Of a stretch of 64,000 nucleotides of DNA, positions 13,461 to 26,881 are shown in pieces. Within the stretch, counting starts at the first letter, position 1, and every line of letters starts with the position of its first letter. Source of the stretch: Pararge aegeria. Lineage: Eukaryota > Arthropoda > Insecta > Lepidoptera > Nymphalidae. Both the position numbers and the translations under genes were made by a program. The notes under the pieces were generated by a model that was not told the origin of the DNA, searched no databases, and was given only the letters and a program-made list of their open reading frames with translations. The stretch spans positions 10,974,001 to 11,038,000 of the forward strand of contig NC_053184.1 in NCBI RefSeq assembly GCF_905163445.1, given 5' to 3'.

Positions 13461-13650
13461 CTTCAAAGTCAAAGTCAAAGTCAAAAATATCTTTATTCAA
13501 GTAGGCCTATAGGTGGCACTTTTGATGCGTACATAAGAATTACACGGTAGTGAGATGATGGCGATAACCACATTCGTAAACTTAAAACTAAAGCTACGAG
13601 GGTTCCAAACGCGTCCTGGTCTAAGAAGAAGCCCACAACAAACCTACCCG
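13461..13650. mobile_element. Lepidopteran LINE-end repeat
   Basis: Begins with repeated AAAGTC and AAAATATCTTTATTCAAGTA, then GGCCTATAGGTGGCACTTTT, and ends GGTCTAAGAAGAAGCCCACA. I recognise this as a widespread lepidopteran non-LTR retrotransposon tail. Good preservation suggests a fairly recent insertion. Confidence 0.7.
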
Positions 13651-14119
13651 TATGTTTTTTTTTTATCACCATCTCACAATGTCATTTTAGATTATTAGAT
13701 GAGCAACCTGGCTAGAGCAATAATTTACACCCAAGCTTTTTTATCGATTACGTCAATCAATTCCTGATTAGCACTATAATCCTTTTTTGATCATAGTTTG
13801 TGCATAGTAATAAGTTTATAATAAGAATGTAAATGGCTAAAGGCAATGCGTCTAAATATTCATAGTGATGCTGAAGGGGAAATGAAGTTTTCATTGACGG
13901 AGATTTGAAACGCTTCGAAGCAATAATTTAAAATTTATCTCTCTAACTTTTTAACTGCCTGATTGACTCTATCTAACGATTTTCGGGAATGTATTGTATG
14001 ACAATCAATTATTCTTCTATTGATATAAACAAATAATCTGTAAATGCTTCTTTTTTCATTTCGGTAGAAAATAGACGTTACGTTATGGAGATAAATATCA
14101 ATTTGCTGTAAAATTTTAG

Positions 14120-14840
14120 TTTGCCGCTTCAGTGCGCTTTGAGCCGCGTCTATGTGAATCGAACCTCACAGCGAGAGGCGAGCGATTTGCGAAGCAAGAG
14201 CGGATGATGCGAGTATTTCGAAGCGTTGGCGTGCGGCGCAACCTTAAAAGCAATATCCGGCATAGCGCGCGCCGTCCGGAAATGAACCGGAAACAGCGGT
14301 GTATTAAGCCGCAGGTACCAGCCCTTCAATTTATAAACGCTCGCAGCCACACTCCAGCCTTCGCTACTGACGCTGTTGTTCTGCTCGCTCTGATATCCGG
14401 ACGAGTTAATTTGCAACTTAGACCTACTCGCAGCAATCCTATACACGTTGGAGTTTGCGCCACTTGTAATCCGATACACAATTTATTTTCAATAAACTGC
14501 AAACAGCGACGTCTTATTTCAAGCTGAGCCTCAGTATATCTAAAATTATATTCCCTCGGCCTGAACTAACAGTGAAATGAAATAAAGTCCGCAAACAAAA
14601 GTTTGCAAATCCAATATGATTTGGCGCGTCGGTAAACATCGGCGGCATCCCGGTGATATCGCAAACGAATAACATTAAACTTTGTATGGATTGAATGTAG
14701 AAAACCAATTTCGGTGCTCGGCGAGTGCGAGCCAATAGGATGAGGGTGTCAGAATGCTTTGACAGCTCTCTGATTGAAAAATACGGAAGCCTGTTTATGG
14801 AACAAGTGAGCTTCGAGTCCGATCCGCGGGCCGAATCGGG
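14120..14840. promoter_or_regulatory. GC-richer unique block, possible conserved non-coding element
   Basis: About 720 bp of higher-GC, CpG-containing sequence with no repeat. Long open frames occur on both strands over the same bases (131 and 109 codons). Neither has a recognisable domain or splice sites, so composition alone may explain them. It could be an enhancer or promoter, or an unrecognised exon. Confidence 0.3.
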
Positions 14841-17092
14841 AATGGCGCGATCCCCTCGTTATTAGGTATATCTTCATAAATTATAATTATAGATAAATAT
14901 TTTAAGTGGTCGTAACGAATCTATTAATATAACTTGATAAAATACTAGCAGCAAGTATGTAGTATATTTATGTAGGTCTTACATGAAAATACGCGGTTTT
15001 GCACAAAATTTAAAAAACAAAAGTTTATTTTAGACAGTTTGGTGAATTATTGAACTATTGCTATTTAGGTATTGGGGTATTGAATCAAAGTTTATTCAGA
15101 ACAATATTTTCTCCGCAAAAACACGCTTTTAAAATAATACGATGAAAGCTCGGACACCGCGCCGTGGTTATAGATAACTGATTGTACACACGCACACACA
15201 GCAAATAAAACATGCTAAGAGAAAATGTAAAACCCTATAAAGTTACCCTCATTAGCAACCTATCGATTTTGTTCGGATTTAAAACCCTCGAGAAGTGTAT
15301 CGGTGTAGGATCAACCGAACTTGACACAAATGAAATTAGTTTCCTATATATTTGTCTTAAATATGTGGCGTGGCACTTAAATAATTCTCACGTGTCCGTT
15401 AAAAGCAAGCCAAGTATTATACTTTTAGTTTGTATTTGGGTGTATTAGCAAGATCGTGGTGCCCAAGTTGTTAGCACAACTACATATTTTTAACACATAT
15501 TATTTGGCCCAACGAAATTACTACGACTATTGATACAACGGTATATGAAGTGGAAATATATTACATACATGCAGGTAGGTATATAGTTGTGCCTCTGATT
15601 TAGTTACGCCATGAGCTCTTTGGATCAAAACCTCGTGTGGCCAGTTTAGGACGTTGAGGTAATTGCTCTTTAGTTCTATCCTATAGGGCTTTTTGTTGGT
15701 ATAAATAGTAGCATCAAGCAAGTCACTTTGCATATTTAATTAATAAACCATCGCAATTTATCACGGCAACACGGATAAAGAATGAGTCAAATTCGCGTTA
15801 TGAAATACCTAATAAACAGCGTGGAGACGACCCGCATCGATATATCATGAATTTGGACATCAGCACTCTGCTATTGGAATTCTGCAGATGATTTTCCTTC
15901 AGAATTTATACGAACGGCGAAACGAGCCAATCGTGGCGGATTTCGGGATGGGATATGAGCTCAGCGATTCATTTAAAACGGCGAAATTAAATGTCTAGGA
16001 GATTACTGCGGGACCATTTTGGGATCACTTAGAGATAACTAAGACATATATTGAACCGCTTTAACGTTTTATTAAACTAATACAAGTTTTGTTCTTTTTT
16101 ACCGAACTTAATGGCAAAGATATATAGAAAAAACTACTGTATATTTCTTATTAAACTGCACAAGATGAACTAATGACACTTTATTCGAAATACAAAATAT
16201 TAAAAATTGTTTATTATTAAAAACTGCTTTGCTTGCCTACCGGATCTTTTTCAATAGAATCTGCTTTCTGAAGTTTCAACAAACATACCAAGAAGTATAT
16301 TAAGCCAACGATATTTTGTAAATATTCCTGAAAAACCGATGATAGGTCAAAAAAATATTTTTAAAGTCTTTTTAACTTTCCGTATCTAACATATGCTATA
16401 CCTTTTGCAAAGTCGGATAATATGGTATTTTTGTAAACAAGGATGCATCATAAGCACATGTTGTTTGTCGATAATTGTTAGCTTAGGTATGCGCAAGCGC
16501 ATGCAAATGACTGTGGGAGTTAAGATAACCCATTAGCTAAGTGACAGATGATTCAACTACATTTCTTACTTAATGGCTAGGTATACTTAGCTTGTGAGAT
16601 TGCGCAGCAAAAATCAAGGATCGATTTATGTAAATGTAATGTAATAAATCTGAACATTAACCATTTTAACCTTTCTGACCGTGGTAAGTTATTTTTATAT
16701 TATGTAAGCTCTTAAGCGATGCAAACGTGTAAGTGGTAATTGTAATCTTTGCGTGACAAATAGTGGAAAGGTGTAGCATGGCGAAAGGTTATGAATATTT
16801 TCTTCATACTTTAACATAGATAAAAGCAAGCAAGGATAAAACATCAAAGCATAAAAACATCTAAATATATAAAAGAGAATATATATGACCATAAATCATG
16901 CTATAATATACCATTTCATATTCTCAGTAATATAAATGCTAAATTTTATGGGAGTGGATTAATGTGTACACAAACACACACACAAGTCAACTAACTATGT
17001 CCGTATTAAATTGACTAATTCAAATTTTCAAATTTTTCTTTAAAAAATGAACATAGTTGAACACTATAAAGAGAACAATAATATCGTCAGGC
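14841..17092. other. AT-rich DNA
   Basis: No genes recognised. CA repeat at 16970-16984. Confidence 0.5.
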
Positions 17093-17225
17093 TCAACTTA
17101 TTGTCCCACTGTTTGGCACAGGCCCCCTCTAATAGAAGTGAGGATTTAGAACATAGATCCACCCCGCTACTCTTATGCAGGTTAGGAGGCTTTTAACGAC
17201 TACAAGTTAGTAATAATTACTGGGA
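17093..17225 (+). repeat. Dispersed lepidopteran repeat fragment
   Basis: Reads TTGTCCCACTGTTTGGCACA, AACATAGATCCACC and GGCTTTTAACGACTACAAG, matching a common repeat of moth and butterfly genomes. Confidence 0.55.
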
Positions 17226-19223
17226 CCGTGGCGACGGCTTCCTTTTCTAAGATATAAAATTATCTTTTCTTAACAACTTAATTAACATACTCAAAAGTTC
17301 AAGTCACACAATCACATCATTTATCGCGGTAACTTATCGAAACGTAAAGCTTCGATTTCATCGGAAAGCTCACGGAACTCCATTGTGCTCAATTGAATCG
17401 CGTCTTAATTACAAAACGGGTGAATATTTAATTAAAAACTTTCCGCACGCGAGCCATTCCTTATTCCATGTATACGAGATTGAGTCAGCCTCGATTCCGT
17501 TTCTCTGTGAAGTCGTATTAGGGATGGTGATTTAAAATCGATTTATCAAAAATCGGTCGGTCTTTCGTGCATGAAAGTTATTTCAATAAAGTTTTATTCA
17601 AATATTCTGCAATTTGTTGAACGAAGTAAAAGTACAGTATTTAGCTAACTTTATTTTTGATTCTTTAATATTTGGTTGTTCCATCGTCGAGTTGAGACAC
17701 ACAGACAGCACAGAGATCAGGCTCCCTGGGAATTATCCAAAGTACCATGTATAATGCCTTTTTTATGATTTTCGTGTTATGACGTGATACGTCAACGTCA
17801 TTTTTTTCTAAATTAGCTGGATAGTAGTTCTAAAGCATTTGCTGTGCAAATAAGGTGTATAGAAAATCGATGTTTTTTTAACGGCAACTCCCATCCCTAG
17901 TCGTCATTCGACAAGGGTTTTTAATTGAACGCCGACCCATTGTGATCGTTAAAGCGATTCTGAGTTAATCACCGCGTTTTTCGTTCAGTAATGGAAGAAA
18001 GTAATTATCAATTAACTGCTCGATAATGGATTGCGGCCGCTTATATCCAACAGCTTATCTGGACATGTAACGACGCACTCCACCGTTTTTATTATTTTAT
18101 TAAAAGTAATATAAATACTTCAATTATATCAAATATTTCACATTATTAATAAGAACGATGTATATATATTAAAAATAACGTAATTAACATTCACGCATAT
18201 CTTAGTAACCTCAAAATTAATCAAACATCTCTAAATAAAAATTGATTGCAAGAAATTTGAATAAACTATACAATATTTATTAACTGATTGACTAATCTTA
18301 TTTGATTTAGAACTATAACCAATAATCATGTTTTTTTATTCGATTCCTTGTTTGCGTAAGGTTATAATTAAAAAACTATTTAAAATAAATACTTCGCTAA
18401 TGCGTTTTCTTCTGTGCGTAGTTTGTGGCTGATTATTTATTTATAGTGGCAGCTTTTAGGTTGAGAACGGTAAATCTGTATTAACTTAAAACATTTTCTA
18501 AAGTCTAGTACACTAAACACGGTTATAATTCAAGGAAAACCAATTAAAGTTGTAGGTGTATTTAAAAGACTTGAGTGCGTGTAGTAATAACACGATAAAA
18601 AAAAAATGCAATAACCAACAAACAATTTGTTAGAATGGGTGCATCAAACATAGTTCTACAGATCCATTAGACTGTCTTTTATGGGTTTAGGATGAGAAAT
18701 ACACAAGTCTGGTGTAGGTTTCGGTGAAGTAAAGAGATATTTTTATTTCAAGGAATTTAAATTGTTTACCTTTTGTTCGCCCATTAATGTTTGAATTTTC
18801 CGAATTTCGCCACAGAAGCAATTTTCACACAATTTGGGTGATATTTAACAAATTTAATTTAATTTATAAGAAAACGAACCAGTGAAATACACTTTTCAAC
18901 TAAAAACACAATAATTAACTCGTAACTAGTAACTAATCAATATTTTTTAATCTGTGGCTAAGAAGTTGTTTAAATTCGCTTGCTGGTCATCTTCACTAAC
19001 TTCAACTCACAATCTGGTATTTTATCTCAATACTTAATTATTAAGTAATCTATATTGTCTCTGGTAAATACATTGAAATTCCTATGAGTGAAAGCAGTAA
19101 AATAAAGGCCCTTATAAGCCTATCGGTGTGAGCGAGACTTTTCGTGGCGCTTAGTGTCATTTTATCGAGTTCGGCTGGTTGCTACCACAGAGTCTACTTG
19201 CCAGAGTAACATAGTGCTTGCAG
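17226..19223. other. Mixed unique DNA
   Basis: 17290-17520 and 17900-18070 are GC-richer with many homeodomain- and CpG-type words. The rest is AT-rich. No exons recognised. Confidence 0.45.
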
Positions 19224-19259
19224 TAACGTAGACAAAGAGTTCACTCTTTGTCTACGTTA
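19224..19259. repeat. Perfect 17-bp inverted repeat, 2-nt loop
   Basis: TAACGTAGACAAAGAGT, loop TC, then the exact reverse complement. Confidence 0.9.
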
Positions 19260-19407
19260 TTATTTATTACTTTTACCACGTTATTGAGCAAAAGTTAAAA
19301 CAATGTGTTTATATTCTCATTGCTATCAAGTGTTAATTATGTTGTGAATTGCATTTCGAAATAGTCGAACAAAATAAAAAGAGATATTTATTGTAACGCA
19401 AGCCCGT

Positions 19408-19640
19408 CTTTTCGGCTTCTATGGTAGTACCGCAGAGTAGTAGTACAAGTAGTCTTAATAGTAGCATAGCTCTTTGTGACAGAGCTCGTCCGGGGAAGTA
19501 CTACCGTAATGTTTATTTATGCCGCTAAGCAGCGTTGCTGTGTTCCGGGCTGAACGGCGTGGTTGCCAGACACATACAGACACAGAAACCTACGCCTCAG
19601 GTTGATGGAAACAAGACGGCACAATTTTAATACACAATCC
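19408..19640 (+). repeat. Dispersed lepidopteran repeat (GTAGTAC / AGCTCGTCCGGGG family)
   Basis: Contains CTCTTTGTGACAGAGCTCGT, CCGGGGAAGTACTACCGT, GCCGCTAAGCAGC and GTGTTCCGGGCTGAACGG, which I recognise as a common satyrine/nymphalid repeat. Confidence 0.6.
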
Positions 19641-20439
19641 TTCGGGAACAGTTTCCACGTGTACCTACTTATGTCTATTACGGCCATTTAACTTACTCTG
19701 TACAAAATTTCATTAAGATCGGTGCAATGAACATAGCGGTGCAATGTATCAACTTAATCAAAAAAGAATCAATTTATGTATTGTGATACTGGAAAATATG
19801 AATTTGCTTGGACTATGCAAACGGAAGAAGCTTATTTTTAGCTAGGACAAGGTGCGTTTAACAGGGACAAGTCCGGGTGTACTGGAACGCGTGGTAGTAT
19901 TCGAGTTTTGCGTATTTCACGCGAACGCGTGTGAAACGAGAGACGCCGCCTGTTGACGTGATATTGTGCTGTGAATTAGCATTGTAAATGCAATCACAGG
20001 TGTCAGCCGCTAGCTCGTCGAATTTATGCGTCTTCCGCTCCAACCCTTTTAATACAACAAATTACTAGTCGTAACTTAATATGATAACTATCGAACATTG
20101 TGTTCAATATCGCTTAGTTTATAATATACTTGACACAATCTGTATTTTCCTTTGACAGGATCCGTAATGTATGTATGAAACTTTGAATAAATTGAATTAC
20201 AGGACAATGTTTTCGATTATAGTAGATAGATTATAGACAGTCTAAGTATGTAAGCGTAGGGATTTGTACATAAATGCAAGCAAATATATATTGTTTAATT
20301 ATATGAACCACTAGTAGTTTGCATATCCGACTAAAAATTGTTCGGTATTCAATTTTTTATGAAGAAATTCTGTGTACCTGTCTAGAGTTAGGAAATTATT
20401 TTTGACTACATTCATTCCTGGATTTCCTGGTTTTTGTTA
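19641..20439. other. AT-rich DNA
   Basis: Nothing recognised. The open frame at 19858-20043 is unsupported. Confidence 0.5.
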
Positions 20440-20580
20440 AATCCGGCCAACCCACATTGGTGAAGCGTTGTGCAAACTTGAAATTCCTGTATTCTACGAG
20501 ATCCTGAGAGCAGTAGTGGGATATTAAAAGGGTGAGGATGATGAGAAGGATGATAAAAAGAGAACATAGCAGCTCTGTGT
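20440..20580 (+). repeat. LINE 3'-tail fragment
   Basis: AATCCGGCCAACCCACATTG, then GCAGTAGTGGGATATTAAAA and a GAGGATGATGAGAAGGATGA tail, typical of lepidopteran RTE/CR1-like 3' ends. Confidence 0.6.
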
Positions 20581-21059
20581 ATAGTAGAATATTATTTTGA
20601 CCTGTTCATTTAAGCCTCGTTCCTAACTTTTTCTATGGTGTGTCTAGTGGAAGCGAATGACGATCGATCGAAAATCATTGTGTTATATTGATAATGTAAA
20701 GAGACCACTCATCACTACCGAGTCTTTTGCATGATAGCTCTTGAAAGCTCAAAAACTTGCGATTGCTTGAATAAAAAAAAATCACGCACGCATCCTGTGT
20801 ATAACTCACACGGTTCACAATGGAATATAAGTAATTAAGAGTCGACCGTATTGGTTTCAATTCGATTGGCCAAAGTTATCGTCGAAGTAATATGGACCTA
20901 ATATCATTAGTTTTAGAGTCGCAAATTATGTACTTTTAATTTTTGTTTTACAAACGTTCAGTCAAAAACACGAGCTAAAGGATTACGTATTTACTTATGC
21001 AGTGCAACTAAGGTTTTTTTTCGAATAGTGTGTAGCTAATTAACCCTAATTATTTCAAC

Positions 21060-21360
21060 AGCGTAACGCGGGCTTGTTGGCGAGCGCCGGAATGATGCTC
21101 TGCCACGATTAGTTCGAAACCTAGCGCTCAAAGCAGCGAAGGGATCGTCAGCTTGAGGGCTCCTCATATGAGGCTGGACCTCGGCTAGGCTACGAGTGAC
21201 GTTGGGTAGTCCGCACGCCTCCGAGTCTGTGGTGTAAGCCCACGTCTGGATGACATCAGAAGTCAGGGACTTTGTGTCCTGATTTGTCAGTAGTTCTCTG
21301 ATCGTCAGGGTCGTGAAGGGTATTTTAAGGCCTCTTGAGAGTGGCGCTAAGGTTGGCTGA
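21060..21360. repeat. GC-rich block, probably transposon-derived
   Basis: 300 bp of markedly higher GC with sharp borders. The minus strand has coding-like stretches (for example LPNVTRSLAEVQPHMRS) with no full frame. Probably a fragment of an old element. Family not identified. Confidence 0.35.
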
Positions 21361-23215
21361 GTAAAAAAAGCAGCAACTATGAGAAGGTTGGACTTCTCAA
21401 AATTTTATGTTACTCCGATGTACAAGTATTTCCGTCCTCGAAAACAACTCCCCGATTGCGAACTAGCAAATTTTGTACTAAGGGTTACAGTAACTCTAAT
21501 TACGCACGAACGTTAACAGTGACTATTGTGCTTAATACCAAAATAACAACAGTAATCAGCACTGCTTCTATTCGCTAATTAAACTCCTTCATTGCTAAAC
21601 TCATAGCAATTAAGCGAGTCGAACAGTCGCTTACATGGCGTCTCGCCAATTACATATTTCTAAAATGGACGAAGGAATAACGATGCAGGAAATTATGCGG
21701 GGTTTCTACCACAAATTTTAATTGGTCATAATAATATGTCATGACATGTTTCTCTCTTATGTATATAATTAGCGATGCTTGTACTTAGATCGATAATATA
21801 GCTACTAGATGTGATGTCAGTCGTTTGAAGTGTCGTGAAACAATTTACTCACGAATTGTGATTCCGATTTCTAAAGTTTAAAAGATAAAAGAAGATCGTA
21901 CATTTTAAGTAAGGGAATACATGTTATTTATTATACGTTATATTCAATATTTTAAGGACTCAAAAGATAACGATAAACCAAATTTGGTTTACCTTTGCTA
22001 AACTTATTCTGCTAGATTTTGTATAATTATTGTCTACTTAGATAAAATTGATAGTGATTTAAATGATTAAATTAGACTCCGGCGGGAATATTGTTTATCG
22101 GTGGACAAAAAAATAGATTTATTTGACTCTACTGGTGTGACTCCACGTGGTACAGAATTGCCTCCGTGTCAGTAGTAGTAAACGAGCTTAGCTTAATTCG
22201 CGTGAGAACATAGATGTGTTAACAAATGCCATTTAATAAGTGTCTATAATCGGAAAGTTCATTTGAATTGCGTTTATTCTCATGTTAGATGTTATAAGGT
22301 CGGCAAAGTTTAGCTGCAGATCGATAAGATTAATGTTAAAGCCGGTCACGAGACTTCGTGGATAATATAATCACCATTATGCCAAAACCATTATGCCCCT
22401 TAATTATAAAGGTGCCTTTATACGGTAACGAGTTATATGCAGTAAATAATTTACAGCGCATTGTAGAGCTAATTTGTGCAAAATATTTCCTTAGGCACTC
22501 AAGCCGTAGTATATTGCTTGCCATATAAACCATTAACTTAGTTATAAGTGGCTTTAATGCTTTGTTATTTCCGCTTCTTTTACATTTAAGTATTTAAATT
22601 ATGTCTTTCTGCGTACCATGCTTATATATTTTAACATCGGTGGAAAATGCTAATGTAATAAGGTAACACACGAAATGTACGTGATTCGAATGAGTGAAAA
22701 AAATTGGTAAATACGAAGATCCGCCTAACTTTAAAATACATGAAAAAAAATTGAATTTGAATTTGAAATTGAATTGAATATGACTGTCTTATAAGACAAA
22801 TAGACCAGTTCCAGCAGAGGGGCAGTCATGAGACGATGAAAACGGCGGTATTGTTTACTAAAGTATGTATTATTTAAGTAAGAAAATCATCATATATTTT
22901 GTTTATGCTATTTCCGTTTCCACCCATAGTAATCTTGTTATGATTACTAGAACCTAACATAATTTAATCAAATTAGGTACACAAGATTACAACGTAAGAT
23001 TAGAAAAATATTGATAAATGATTAGTTCGGATTACATATACGAATATTGAATAATACGTAAATAATCCAAGATAGGATCAAGTCGCGCACGCGATTTCGC
23101 GAAGCAATAAAGGTAATGTAGACGAGATATTTGCCAATATCTTTGTAGAGTGGCCCTCTCAAATAGTGTTGCCACATGCTAGTATATAAATACTAGGACA
23201 AGGATTTAGAAATCA
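21361..23215. other. AT-rich DNA
   Basis: No gene recognised. A GAATTT/GAATTG simple repeat lies at about 22750-22780. Confidence 0.5.
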
Positions 23216-23400
23216 TGGTTGGACGTACACTGCTGGACATAGGTTACTTGCTTTCCCACTCACCTAGGTTTTGTGTTACTTTGGTCAAACAACTCTTTTG
23301 ATACTATAAGTCCACCCGTGCATTGCCACTTCAACTTCGCAACTTATTGAGCCTCAATGTTAACTTTGGTTCTTTCTTTTACGATCGGCTTTTACCCATT
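23216..23400 (-). mobile_element. RTE-type LINE 3' end, degenerate
   Basis: Retains TGGACGTACACTGCTGGACA and, on the right, CATTGCCACTTCAACTTCGC, with a deleted and scrambled middle. Confidence 0.5.
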
Positions 23401-26400
23401 AGATTGTGTAAATTATTGTATGCTATGTATGCTGGCAAGGAAAAGTCCTCGCTGGCATACATAGGTCTATGGAGTTTCGCGTTGAAGGATTTAAAAAAAG
23501 ATCATAGTGTTTTAAGGTTATGATTATTACCTGCAATTAAAACACTCTTAGGCATACGACAAATTTAAAAAAATTAAAAAATTCGTTGCCTTAGTAGTCA
23601 GCATGTTCGGTTATGTATCGCGAAGTCCTTATAGGCGTTCGATTACTAGGACGGTCCCAAAATGTTAGGCAATTCTGTCAACATGTTTTAATAAAAATTC
23701 GGCCGGAAAATTGTAGTTTGCCACCATAATAATCAATAAAGCCCGCCAGCTCGTAATAGAACTGCTAGGTGGATATATTTCTTAATTCCTCTCTCCTGTA
23801 AACAAGCTGGCCTATATATCTATGGGATATATATAAACTAACGATAATGACCAGGACTTTCCCGCAGAACATAACACACTGAGAAACCCTACTTCCGAAT
23901 ATCTCAAGATTGTGTTCTCCCTACATAAAAATTGTTCCGGAATAGAGATACTACCCGGATAAATATTCAATTTCACTACGGACGAAAAAGATTTGATACC
24001 TTTGGTACGTACCTACTAGCGTTATTGGATGATGGCCTTTGGAACGCCGTGGATAATCATATTCATAGCTTTTCGACTTGACAACTTATAACGTTATGTT
24101 ATGTACCGTTCTCGTTGCCAGTGGCTTTTACTATAATCCTATGTTGGTTGAAAACGAACCTAACCTTAATTACACATTGATTAATCTCGTAAATATTATG
24201 CAACATTTAAATTTAAATAACGTTAATTGCTTAAGGTATGGTTAAATCAATTAGCAGAAATATAAAATCAATAAGAAAATTCTACAAATATTAAATAATG
24301 TTCACTAACTTGGTAAATTGGAAATTGTTAACATTTATGTATTAAGATTATAAGGAATTAAAATTAAGTTCAAATCTGACTTCGAACGCATAAGCAATCG
24401 ATTAGAAATGGATCAATTTTATTTCCCCAATAAATTTATATGCGTAACAATAGGCAAATCATACATACTTACATACCTACCTGTAATTAAAAATCTCTTT
24501 CGAATAAGCTCCGTTTTAGTTTGCCTCAAAAGCTTCGTTTTAGTAGAATGACATTAATGCATATCGAGATGACTGTTTCTTCCAGTCTATCAGTCACGGT
24601 GTATCCTCTAGCCAGCCCTGGGGAGGTAAGAACGACATGTAGATGAAAAGGGCAGCTGAATCTAATACAATCGGGGAAAGCGATACTGGCTACTGAGTAA
24701 GGGTTGTCCACCGTAATGTTATAGAAACTGTTATGCCAGATTGGCTCTTATATACCTTTCGGTTCTTTATTTATAATAATTAATATTTACAATAACGAAT
24801 CCCTGAAAATTTATAGAAATGTGGTTATGATGAGAATACACGATTACGGTACTATTGAATTGATCTTATAACTTGAGGTGAAACTTGGCAGATCGACCCA
24901 GGTATAGATAAAACTTGGTATTTTTTCTAATTCCTAACCAAAGTTGAGTTCGATTTTTATTTCGGTTTTAAAAACTTGTCGATGGACGTAGCACCCAAAG
25001 CCTAATAATTGAATGCTGGTTTAAAAAAAGTTAACAATCATAATAAAGCACAGACAGTTTAGTTGAAGATCGGAGCTAAAACACGTCTTCTTTAATAATA
25101 GAACATATGCTTAAAAATTACACTTGAAGACACAGTTTTTAATTTAAGGTCAAAATCTGGTTGCTTAAAATGTACCTAACAAGAATAGTCCCCATGAATT
25201 CTATCGCTATAACTTAATCTAAACAATAAGAAATCCAATATTATGCCCCATTTCGCATCACACGATAACTACGGGGAAGTCGTTAAGAGAAATGTAAAGT
25301 TTTATTGCGTATCGTGATACGCGAGCGTGCACAAAGTATGGCTTTTATATATTTATTTATTTCGTCAAATGTGTTAATGGTACGATAAGGAACTTGTGGA
25401 GGAGTGTATAAGGGGCGATTTAGAATGTTACCTAATTTGAAATTAAACGAAAGGCTGTCTCGATCGCGTATGAAGTACCAATCGTTTAATTTGTTTTTAA
25501 CTTAAGTTTAAGTTCCAGTTAACGTAAATACAACTTAAACTTCCGTTATACTAGGCGCGGCAAGATTTTAATCTAATAGTAATTTATCATACACCTGTCC
25601 ATGAATATAACAATAACAGTAACAATAACAGAAAACTACAGTATATCACGTCTGCCACACCGCGCTCGCGGCTTAATTCGTACGTAAAAGCACGCATTAC
25701 ACACACAACAGAGTTGTTGTTGTTACACACAAGTGTACTTTGTGTACACCCTAACCCTCTTGTCCTCCGCTGGGTTACCTGGTAGCTTTTTATATTTTTG
25801 CTGTATAGTCTTTGTTATGCGGTTTACTATAAAGTGTATTTTTCAATTTATTTTATTTATAAATTCCATTATTGCCTGTTAATCTCTCATACGATTCCCT
25901 CTTCTTTCTCGCTCTTAGGTCCAAGATCATAGTGTTACATTTAAAGATTTGAAATAAAAATATAAATATCGTATTAAGTTACTACGTTGCCAACCCTACT
26001 AGCGCTGCGGGTGGAGAGGGAGGCCGGTATTGAATGAGATTGCTTCTTACTCCGCCAAATGGATCACGTAGTGGATGAGATGTCACAGTGTTTTAAGATA
26101 CCAATTCGGACTATCTGATTCTGAAAATTGCTCATGTTAATATTAAAAACCATGTTTATAATGTATATAACATCCAGTGGATACATAGCTACGTGTTCTC
26201 TGCGTTGAGTGCTTGAGTGCCTAAGTGCTTCCTTCACCTATAACTGCTGAATCTCGCTGCCATTGTTGCCAATAAAACTAAAACTAGGCTCAGCGTATTT
26301 TCAATTTCTTTGATGCTTTAACTTTTAGTTGAATAATGAATGTTTAAAGTTTGAGTCCTAAATGAAAAATATATTAAAAATATAAAATGGTGGGTAGCTA

Positions 26401-26639
26401 TATTATACGAGAGTTTTTACTTTGTACTCTATTTGCAGCGTTTGCGATCAAATAAACAGGGTTCACCTGCCAACGTTTGAAAGAACTTCATTCAAGTGAC
26501 AATAACAATAGTTCATAAAAGAGCTTAAAGTATATCAAGAGTTTTCGTATTAAAGTCTCTACATTCTAAGTATTTACGTAACAGTTAAACGCATTGCCAA
26601 CATAATCAAGTAAATACATTTACACTCTGTAATTGGGAA
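23401..26639. other. Unique AT-rich DNA upstream of the candidate promoter
   Basis: No exon recognised. 25240-25760 is somewhat GC-richer. Short open frames such as 24526-24711 lack support. Confidence 0.45.
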
Positions 26640-26798
26640 ATTCCCGCGCCGGGCGCCCTAGACGTCGGCGGTGGGCGGGCCGCTGAAAAACAATTTCACG
26701 CCAAATCTTAGCTTGTGTTTTCCTATTTCCTTTTTATTTATCTTTTCGTCTTTTCGTTCTCGAGAATCAATTTCACGGATGAGTGTTGCGATGATCTC
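26640..26798 (+). promoter_or_regulatory. GC-rich candidate promoter upstream of the putative LMO first exon
   Basis: A short GC/CpG-rich stretch (26643-26685) inside AT-rich DNA, with GGGCGGG-type motifs and GACGTC, then a T-rich segment leading to TCAGTT at 26797. No TATA box at the expected distance. Proposed from composition and position only. Confidence 0.35.
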
Positions 26799-26881
26799 AG
26801 TTCAAATCGCGAGGGTTCCGAGGTGCAAGTGTGCAGTCCGAGCACCGGACCGCAGATGTTTGCTGTTCTGATTATGACCGG
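26799..26881 (+). other. Candidate non-coding first exon of LMO
   Basis: An initiator-like TCAGTT (26797-26802) is followed by 83 nt of GC-richer sequence and then a near-perfect donor, CCGG|GTGAGT, at 26882. Upstream are GC-box-like motifs (GTGGGCGGGCC near 26670). If spliced to the acceptor at 37027 it would supply the missing LMO 5' UTR. No downstream promoter element matches clearly. It may instead belong to another transcript, and the real first exon could lie outside the window. Confidence 0.4.

Noticed and set aside
14132..14527. 131- and 109-codon frames on opposite strands as protein genes
   Set aside because: They overlap base for base, have no recognisable domain and no splice sites. 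Kept as a compositional block only.
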